DNA from: Prevotella sp. UBA4330 | GTDB lineage: Bacteria; Bacteroidota; Bacteroidia; Bacteroidales; Bacteroidaceae | Direction: 5' to 3' | Assembly: GCA_002394385.1 (NCBI GenBank) | Contig: DGTS01000037.1 | Location: 62,819-92,127, forward strand | Length of the DNA stretch: 29,309 bases | In this document: positions 23,668 to 29,309 of the stretch, piece by piece | How the letters are laid out: each line of letters opens with the position of its first letter | How positions within the stretch are numbered: the stretch's first letter is position 1 | Position numbers and translations under genes: made by a program | Notes under the pieces: generated by a model | What the model saw: only the letters and a program-made list of their open reading frames with translations | Told to the model about the DNA's origin: nothing | Database searches by the model: none

Positions 23668-25581
23668 ATGTCCTTTAAATCTATCCTCGGCAAGTTGAAG
23701 AGCCACGCCTCTATAATAGTGTGGGTGGTGTCGCTTGCTGTAGCGGCAGGCTTGCTGTTGGGCTACGAATACCATGTGCTGTGGCTGATTCAGGAGCAAA
23801 GCCTGTTCCTCTGCACATCGCAGTTCTTCCAGCAACAGATGGTGGTGCCTGGAGGACTGCTTGTCTATCTGGGTTGCTTCCTTACACAGTTGTTGTACCA
23901 CCCAGTGCTGGGTGTTTCGGTGCTGTGTGCGTTGTGGCTGCTGCTGATGTGGCTGCTGCGCCGCACGTTCATGGTTAGCGAGCGATGGGCATCGTTGCTT
24001 GTGGTGCCTGTGGCGTTGCTGCTGATAGCAAACGTTGATATGGGCTACTGGATGTATCCCCTCAAACTGAAAGGTTGGTATTTTGACGCCACCGTTGGTG
24101 TCCTGGTGATAGCATCACTGTTATGGGCTTTCCGTGTGTTGTCGGCTCACCGCTTATGGCGGCGGGTGCTGCTCGCGGTAACCGTCATAGCGGGTTACCC
24201 GCTCTTTGGCACCTATGCCATTGCAGCGGCAGCGCTGATGGCACTGTGGTGCTGGCGGTTGGACAAAGACCGCTGGCAGGCACTGATAGACTGCATACTT
24301 GCTGTACTGCTGGCAGTCGCCATACCGCTGTTGTGCTATCAGTATGTTTATAACCAGATAAATATCGCAAATCTGTGGTGGACAGGACTGCCCATCTTCA
24401 AGATTGTTGATGAATATCCAGAGTTCTATGTGCCATACGCATTGCTGGGAGTATGCCTGGTAATACTTACAATAGGCAAATGGACTGCCGCCAAACAAGA
24501 GCAGAGCGCCCCAGCCCCTTCGACAACAGACAAGCAGAAGAAAAAGAAGCAGAACAGACAAAAGGCAAGCAGCAAGAAATCGCAGGGATGGTGGCAGACA
24601 GCCGTTGCCATAGTGGTGTTGGCTGCTACGGTATATGGCGTTTATGCAGCGTGGATGAAAGACGAGAACTTCCACCACGAGGCAGCCATGAAACACTTTG
24701 TTGAGCAGACGCGATGGGACGACGTGCTGGCAGAAGCAGCCTTGCAGCAGGACATGCCGACAAGGGCTGTGGTGGTGATGAGAAATCTGGCACTCTCGCG
24801 CTTGGGAAGGCAGAGCACCGAGATGTATCGTTATCGCAACGGCTCGAAGCAGCCTGCCTCGCCATTCCCCATACAGTTGTCGTTGGAGATTGGCAACTTG
24901 CTGTACTACAACTACGGCATGTTCAACGACTGCCATCACATGTGCGTAGAGGCTGGTGTGGAGTTCGGCTGGCGTGTCGAGCAACTGAAGTATATGGCAC
25001 GTTGCGACCTGATGAATAATGAGTTGGGTGGCATGCTCAAATATACGCGACTGCTGAAGCACACGCTGTTCCACGGTGAGTGGGCGGAGAATCTGGAGAA
25101 GTTGCAACAGCCGGAACTGAAGCGCAACGACCGAGAGACAGGACCTGTGATGCACATGATGCACCATTATGACAACGTTGGCGCCGACCATGGCTATGCA
25201 GAGAAATACTTGATGAACCACTTGGCGGTAACCGACAGTGACGACCCTTACTTCCAGGAGCAGAGCCTGCTGGCTACGATGTGGACGAAAAACAGCACCC
25301 AGTTCTGGTTCCGCTTCAAGAGATATCTGGAACTGAACCCGGGAAAGCCAGTGCCACGTTACTTCAAGGAGGCTGCCTATCTCTATACCACGGAGGAGAA
25401 AAGGGCTCTGTTCAATGTGCCTTTCGACGAGGGACTGAAGAAGACCTATAAGGACTTTATTGACCAGTTGCCGAAATACGACGGCATGGAACTCGACGAT
25501 GTGCGCTCTGCGCTTTATCCCATGTATGGCGACACGTTCTTCTTCGATTACTATCTGATGGATGACCTGACGTTTATTTGA
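23668..25581 (+). CDS. DUF6057-type multi-spanning membrane protein (full-length copy)
   Basis: 637 residues from ATG 23668 (MSFKSILGKLKSH). An upstream in-frame ATG lies in repeat DNA and would add a long non-hydrophobic leader. About nine or ten hydrophobic segments occur in residues 15-360, among them IIVWVVSLAVAAGLLLG, GLLVYLGCFLTQLLYH and QALIDCILAVLLAVAIPLL. They are interrupted by a Lys/Gln-rich loop (DKQKKKKQNRQK, about 290-302). The C-terminal part (about 370-637) is soluble, helical and TPR-like. No enzyme motif was recognised. The DUF6057 name rests on the layout and on its pairing with a PD40 lipoprotein, as at 48-2772. Co-transcription with 25754 is likely, although a tandem repeat lies between. 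Function unknown; a membrane partner of the CxxCH lipoprotein is a reasonable guess. Confidence 0.7.
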   Translation: MSFKSILGKLKSHASIIVWVVSLAVAAGLLLGYEYHVLWLIQEQSLFLCTSQFFQQQMVVPGGLLVYLGCFLTQLLYHPVLGVSVLCALWLLLMWLLRRTFMVSERWASLLVVPVALLLIANVDMGYWMYPLKLKGWYFDATVGVLVIASLLWAFRVLSAHRLWRRVLLAVTVIAGYPLFGTYAIAAAALMALWCWRLDKDRWQALIDCILAVLLAVAIPLLCYQYVYNQINIANLWWTGLPIFKIVDEYPEFYVPYALLGVCLVILTIGKWTAAKQEQSAPAPSTTDKQKKKKQNRQKASSKKSQGWWQTAVAIVVLAATVYGVYAAWMKDENFHHEAAMKHFVEQTRWDDVLAEAALQQDMPTRAVVVMRNLALSRLGRQSTEMYRYRNGSKQPASPFPIQLSLEIGNLLYYNYGMFNDCHHMCVEAGVEFGWRVEQLKYMARCDLMNNELGGMLKYTRLLKHTLFHGEWAENLEKLQQPELKRNDRETGPVMHMMHHYDNVGADHGYAEKYLMNHLAVTDSDDPYFQEQSLLATMWTKNSTQFWFRFKRYLELNPGKPVPRYFKEAAYLYTTEEKRALFNVPFDEGLKKTYKDFIDQLPKYDGMELDDVRSALYPMYGDTFFFDYYLMDDLTFI

Positions 25582-25735
25582 CTTTGAACTTTGAACATTG
25601 CGCTCGGCTTTGCCGCTTTCATAAAGGCGTCAGCCGACTGAAAGAACATTGAACTTTGCGCTCGGCTTTGCCGCTTTCATAAAGACGTTAGCCGACTGAA
25701 AGGACTTTGAACTTTGCGCTCGGCGTTAGTTGACA
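25582..25735. repeat. 58-bp tandem repeat, about 2.5 copies
   Basis: The core CGCTCGGCTTTGCCGCTTTC begins at 25601 and again at 25659, with a partial third copy at 25717, giving a period of exactly 58 bp. Each unit also carries TTGAAC-type filler and a CAGCCGACTGAAAG end. The inner CGGCTTTGCCG is a small hairpin. Single copies occur elsewhere in the window (9-36, 18600-18625, 23586-23608). The array fills the gap between the membrane protein and the lipoprotein gene. Confidence 0.85.
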
Positions 25736-25753
25736 AAAAGAACTATATATGAT

Positions 25754-27274
25754 ATGAAAAGATACATTCCTTATATTATTATATCGTCGGTCCTGGTACT
25801 GATGAGTGCGTGCGGACCTAAGGTGCCGGAGAACTATGCGACATCGGGCGACCATCCTCGCATTTACCCCGACTACATCGGGGTGACGGTGCCAGTGAAT
25901 ATGGCTCCGCTGACGTTCGAGATGGACAAGAAGGCTGAGGACATGGTGGCTCGTTTCACGGCTGGCAACGAGGAAATGCTGTGCGGCGGCGAGAAGATAC
26001 AGCCCGACGATGACGACTGGCAGCGTCTCGTGGCGACTGCCACCGAAAAGAGCATCAGCGTGGAGGTGTATGCCCGCTACGACGGCAAGTGGACAAAGTA
26101 CAAGCCTTTCGACATACATGTGTCGAAGGATAGCATCGACCCTTACCTGAGTTACCGCCTTATCTATCCGTCGTACGTGAGTTACGAGGAACTGACGATA
26201 AGCCAGCGGTGCCTGGAGAACTACGACGAGAGCGTGATATACAACAACATACTGTGCAGTCTGGAAGGCGAGGGAGCAGGACAGTGCATCAATTGCCACA
26301 ACTATCAGCAGTATAACCCAGAGCGCATGCAGTTCCACGCACGTCAGAACTTGGGCGGAACGGTGATTGCCTACGACGGCAAAAAGAAGAAGGTGAACAT
26401 GAAGAACGACTCAATCCTCTCTGCCGGCGTTTATCCTACATGGCATCCTTGGCTCAACCTGATAGTGTATTCAACAAACACCACAGGCCAGATATTCCAG
26501 GTCACCGATCCCAACAAGATTGAGGTGTTCGATGCAGAGAGCGACCTGATAGCCTATGATGTGGAGCGTGACGAGGTGACCAACATCGAGAACGACTCTA
26601 CCGAACTCGAGGTGTTCCCTTACTGGGCTCCCGACGGCAAGTCGCTATACTATTGCAGTGCCCACTTCGAGTATAACGACACCATTGACCATGGAAAGCA
26701 AGTTATAAGAAAAAGGAGGGATGTGAAGTACAACATCTATCGCAAGTCGTTCGACCCTGAGACAAGGACGTTCGGAGAGCGTGAACTGGTGTTCGACGCC
26801 GCAGCGCTGGGCAAGAGTGCCACACTGCCGAGGGTGTCGCCCGACGGGCGCTGGCTGGTATTTACCATGGGCGAGTATGGCGTGTTCCACATCTGGCACC
26901 GCGATGCCGACCTGTGGGTGATGGACCTTAAAGCCCAGAGTGCCGACTCTGCGCGCGCATTGAAGGAAATCAACTCTAACGATACCGAGAGTTACCACTC
27001 CTGGTCGAGCAATGGCCGATGGATGGTGTTCAGCAGCCGCCGTTATGATGGCGAATACACGCGTCCGTTCTTTGCCCATGTTGACAAGGACGGGCACTGG
27101 TCAAAGCCTTTCGAACTGCCGTGTAGCGACCCCGACTACAACCGCCAGTTCATGAAGTGCTACAACATCCCGGAGTTTATGAAGGGAGCAGTGAAGATAA
27201 AGCCGCGCGAGTTTGCAGATGTCTTAAAGGGAGAGGCAGTCCCCGTGAAGTATGTCCCACGACTTACTCATTAA
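25754..27274 (+). CDS. PD40/TolB-like beta-propeller lipoprotein with CxxCH motif (copy 2)
   Basis: 506 residues from ATG 25754; a TTG at 25730 lies in the tandem repeat. The lipobox LMSAC gives Cys20. The N-terminal domain has IYPDYIGVTVPVN, identical but for one residue to copy 1. CINCH (178-182) is the haem-c-type motif, followed by MQFH (192-195) at the same distance as MSLH in copy 1. Propeller motifs follow: WHPWLNLIVYST, APDGKSLYYC, SPDGRWLVFTMGEYGVFHIW and SSNGRWMVFSSRRYDG. The DNADLW/ADLWVMDL strand region is shared with copy 1. It sits between the membrane protein gene and the CE6-CE1 esterase, 35 bp upstream of the latter. A periplasmic or surface-attached redox or sensor role in xylan use is conceivable but not shown. 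Confidence 0.8.
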   Translation: MKRYIPYIIISSVLVLMSACGPKVPENYATSGDHPRIYPDYIGVTVPVNMAPLTFEMDKKAEDMVARFTAGNEEMLCGGEKIQPDDDDWQRLVATATEKSISVEVYARYDGKWTKYKPFDIHVSKDSIDPYLSYRLIYPSYVSYEELTISQRCLENYDESVIYNNILCSLEGEGAGQCINCHNYQQYNPERMQFHARQNLGGTVIAYDGKKKKVNMKNDSILSAGVYPTWHPWLNLIVYSTNTTGQIFQVTDPNKIEVFDAESDLIAYDVERDEVTNIENDSTELEVFPYWAPDGKSLYYCSAHFEYNDTIDHGKQVIRKRRDVKYNIYRKSFDPETRTFGERELVFDAAALGKSATLPRVSPDGRWLVFTMGEYGVFHIWHRDADLWVMDLKAQSADSARALKEINSNDTESYHSWSSNGRWMVFSSRRYDGEYTRPFFAHVDKDGHWSKPFELPCSDPDYNRQFMKCYNIPEFMKGAVKIKPREFADVLKGEAVPVKYVPRLTH

Positions 27275-27309
27275 TTTTAAATATAAGTAATTGTAATAAC
27301 ATGTAATTT

Positions 27310-29271
27310 ATGAAAAAGTCTTTGTTTTTATTATGTACCATGATTCTGATGTGGCATGCGCAGATGTATGCACAAGACCCTAATTTCTACATCTTCCTGT
27401 GTTTCGGACAGTCGAACATGGAAGGGGCGGCACGGCCCGAAGCCCAGGACCTGGCCAGTCCAGGACCGCGCTTCCTGCTGATGCCCGCAGTCGATTTCCC
27501 CGACAAAGGCCGTAAAATGGGCGAATGGTGCGAGGCCACGGCTCCGCTCTGCCGTCCCAACACTGGCTTGACACCCGCCGACTGGTTTGGCCGCACTATG
27601 GTGGCTTCCACGCCAGACAACATCAAGATAGGTGTCATTCACGTCGCTATCGGTGGCATTGACATCAAGGGATTCCTTCCCGACAGCATTTCGAGTTACG
27701 TCAAGAAGGCTCCAGGCTGGATGAAGGGTATGCTGGAGGCTTACGACAACAACCCCTACGAGCGGTTGGTAACGCTTGCCAAGAAGGCTCAGAAGGACGG
27801 TGTCATCAAAGGCATCCTGATGCATCAGGGCGAGACGAACACCGGTGACCCGAAATGGGCTGGCATGGTGCAGCAGGTGTACGACAATCTCTGCAGCGAC
27901 CTGAAACTGAAGCCCGAAGAGGTGAACCTCTATGTGGGTAACATCGTTCAGGCTAATGGTCAGGGCGTTTGCTTCGGTTGCAAGAAACAGATTGACGAGT
28001 TGCCGCAGACCATCCACACCTGTCAGGTTATCTCATCCGACGATTGCAGCAACGGTCCCGACAGACTGCACTTCGATGCTGCGGGCTATCGCGAGTTGGG
28101 TTGCCGCTATGCTGAGGCTGTGGCACGTCATCTCGGCTTTGAACCCAAGCGTCCATACATCGAAATGCCGAAGAAGATTGAGGTGCCTGCCGATGCCATG
28201 ACTGTTGAGAACGCCATTCCTGGCAACGAGTTCCCGAAGATTGACAAGGAGCGCCGCGCCTACTTCCGCATTGAGGCGCCACAGGCCCGCAAGGTAGTGG
28301 TAGATATCTGCAACAAGAAATATGACATGCAGCCCGACGGCAAAGGTGGTTTCATGGCCGTTACCGATCCGCTGCCCGTTGGCTTCCACTACTATTTCAT
28401 GGAGGTGAATGGCGTGAGGTTTATCGACCCTGCATCAGAGACCTATTTCGGCTGCAACCGCGAGGCTGGAGGCCTTGAAGTGCCCGAGGGACCAGAGGGC
28501 GACTATTACCGTCCGCAACAGGGTGTGCCACACGGACAGGTGCGCAGCATCTACTATTATAGTCCCAACTCTAAGTTTGGCGAGTGGCGTCATGCCCTGG
28601 TCTATACGCCTGCCGAGTATGAGTTGTCCAAGAACGCCAAGAAACGCTATCCCGTGCTCTACTTGCAGCATGGCATGGGCGAGGGCGAGACAAGTTGGGC
28701 CCTGCAAGGCAAGATGCAGCACATCATGGACAACGCCATTGCCAAGGGTGAGGCTGTGCCGATGCTCGTTGTCATGGAGAGTGGCGACATCAAGCAGCCC
28801 TTCGGAGGCGGTAACAACCGTCAGGGCATGAGCGACTATGGTGCATCGTTCTATCCTGTACTGCTGAACGACCTTATCCCCTACATCGACCAGAACTTCC
28901 GCACCAAGGCCGACCGCGAGAACCGTGCTATGGCTGGTCTCTCATGGGGCGGTCACCAGACGTTCGACGTGGTGCTGAACAACCTCGACAAGTTCGCATG
29001 GATGGGCACGTTCAGCGGCGCCATCTTCGGTCTTGACGTGAAGACGGCTTACAACGGAGTGTTTGCCGATGCCGATGCCTTCAACAAGAAGATACATTAC
29101 TTCTATATGAACTGGGGCTCTGACGACTTCATCAAGGGTCAGCAACTGGTTGACAGTCTGCGTGAGTTGGGCATCAAGGTCGATGCCAGCGAGTCGGAAG
29201 GCACAGGCCATGAGTTCCTCACATGGCGTCGCGGCTTGAATGCCTTCATTCCGCACCTCTTCCGCAAGTAA
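27310..29271 (+). CDS. Two-domain carbohydrate esterase: CE6 acetylxylan esterase plus CE1 (feruloyl esterase-like)
   Basis: 653 residues with a signal peptide (QMYA-Q). The first domain (25-280) is CE6/SASA: FGQSNMEG with Ser35, HQGETNTGD (172-180) and Asp251/His254 in DRLH. A linker and an E-set/CBM48-like beta domain follow (about 300-395, with YFRIEAPQARKVVV and PVGFHYYFMEVNG). The last domain (about 405-653) is an alpha/beta hydrolase of the esterase D/CE1 type: YLQHGMGEGETSW, nucleophile Ser545 in AGLSWGGHQT, probable Asp605 or Asp606 in WGSDDF, and His634 in GTGHEF. CE1 members of this type include feruloyl and acetylxylan esterases, so one protein probably removes acetyl and feruloyl side groups. 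There is no sorting-type tail, unlike the esterase at 19547. The gene is complete, ending 38 bp before the window edge. Confidence 0.9.
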   Translation: MKKSLFLLCTMILMWHAQMYAQDPNFYIFLCFGQSNMEGAARPEAQDLASPGPRFLLMPAVDFPDKGRKMGEWCEATAPLCRPNTGLTPADWFGRTMVASTPDNIKIGVIHVAIGGIDIKGFLPDSISSYVKKAPGWMKGMLEAYDNNPYERLVTLAKKAQKDGVIKGILMHQGETNTGDPKWAGMVQQVYDNLCSDLKLKPEEVNLYVGNIVQANGQGVCFGCKKQIDELPQTIHTCQVISSDDCSNGPDRLHFDAAGYRELGCRYAEAVARHLGFEPKRPYIEMPKKIEVPADAMTVENAIPGNEFPKIDKERRAYFRIEAPQARKVVVDICNKKYDMQPDGKGGFMAVTDPLPVGFHYYFMEVNGVRFIDPASETYFGCNREAGGLEVPEGPEGDYYRPQQGVPHGQVRSIYYYSPNSKFGEWRHALVYTPAEYELSKNAKKRYPVLYLQHGMGEGETSWALQGKMQHIMDNAIAKGEAVPMLVVMESGDIKQPFGGGNNRQGMSDYGASFYPVLLNDLIPYIDQNFRTKADRENRAMAGLSWGGHQTFDVVLNNLDKFAWMGTFSGAIFGLDVKTAYNGVFADADAFNKKIHYFYMNWGSDDFIKGQQLVDSLRELGIKVDASESEGTGHEFLTWRRGLNAFIPHLFRK

Positions 29272-29309
29272 GCAGAGTCTATAAAAACTACGAATTTCAC
29301 TAATTACAC
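29272..29309. other. Window end, non-coding
   Basis: Thirty-eight AT-rich bases after the esterase stop codon; no terminator or gene start is visible before the edge. Confidence 0.6.

Noticed and set aside
24154..25221. A 355-codon minus-strand frame opposite the membrane protein gene
   Set aside because: The + strand frame has a coherent membrane topology and a paralogue in the window; the antisense product is His/Cys-rich without family features.
1..29309. A PUL regulator (hybrid two-component system, ECF sigma or SusR-like) or any tRNA
   Set aside because: No reading frame shows histidine kinase, DNA-binding or sigma motifs, and no tRNA-like cloverleaf was noticed by eye; these may lie outside the window.

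Overview
The window looks like a xylan polysaccharide utilization locus (PUL) from a gut or rumen Prevotella-group bacterium (Prevotella, Segatella or Xylanibacter). I base this on tandem SusC/SusD pairs, Bacteroidales-type lipoproteins, a TTTG/TAnnTTTG promoter, and Prevotella-style C-terminal tails resembling type IX secretion sorting signals. All supported genes are on the + strand. I see no tRNA, rRNA, CRISPR array, transposase or PUL regulator; any regulator must lie outside the window.

Layout. (1) 1-2772: the 3' part of a DUF6057-type multi-spanning membrane protein, whose 5' side abuts a dispersed intergenic repeat, then a beta-propeller (PD40) lipoprotein carrying a CxxCH haem-c-like motif. 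(2) 2970-16130: the xylan-uptake operon behind a consensus Bacteroidales promoter: SusC1, SusD1, SusC2, SusD2, a DUF1735-type lipoprotein, and a GH10-fold lipoprotein. The order matches xusA-B-C-D-E-xyn10C of characterised Prevotella/Bacteroides xylan PULs. (3) 16276-18522: a secreted protein of repeated carbohydrate-binding-like beta-sandwich modules, closed by a strong intrinsic terminator. (4) 18582-19546: about 1 kb without a gene, full of repeats, including a 205-bp palindrome and three 17-nt direct repeats spaced exactly 22 bp. (5) 19547-23509: a CE6-type acetylxylan esterase and an intact GH10-Ig-CBM6-Ig xylanase, separated by inverted and duplicated repeats. (6) 23668-29271: a full-length second DUF6057-type protein, a second CxxCH propeller lipoprotein, and a two-domain CE6-CE1 esterase.

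Inferred working model: the SusCD pairs, the DUF1735 protein, the GH10-fold lipoprotein and the 748-residue module protein capture xylan and xylo-oligosaccharides at the cell surface. The active GH10 cuts the backbone, and the CE6 and CE6-CE1 enzymes remove acetyl and probably feruloyl groups. Most notable is that the GH10-fold protein in the operon has lost the catalytic nucleophile (Asn at the Glu position) and the substrate-site His/Trp block while keeping its inserted CBM. It therefore looks like an enzyme turned into a surface binding protein. Second, two diverged copies of the membrane protein plus CxxCH lipoprotein pair bracket the PUL; their role is unknown.
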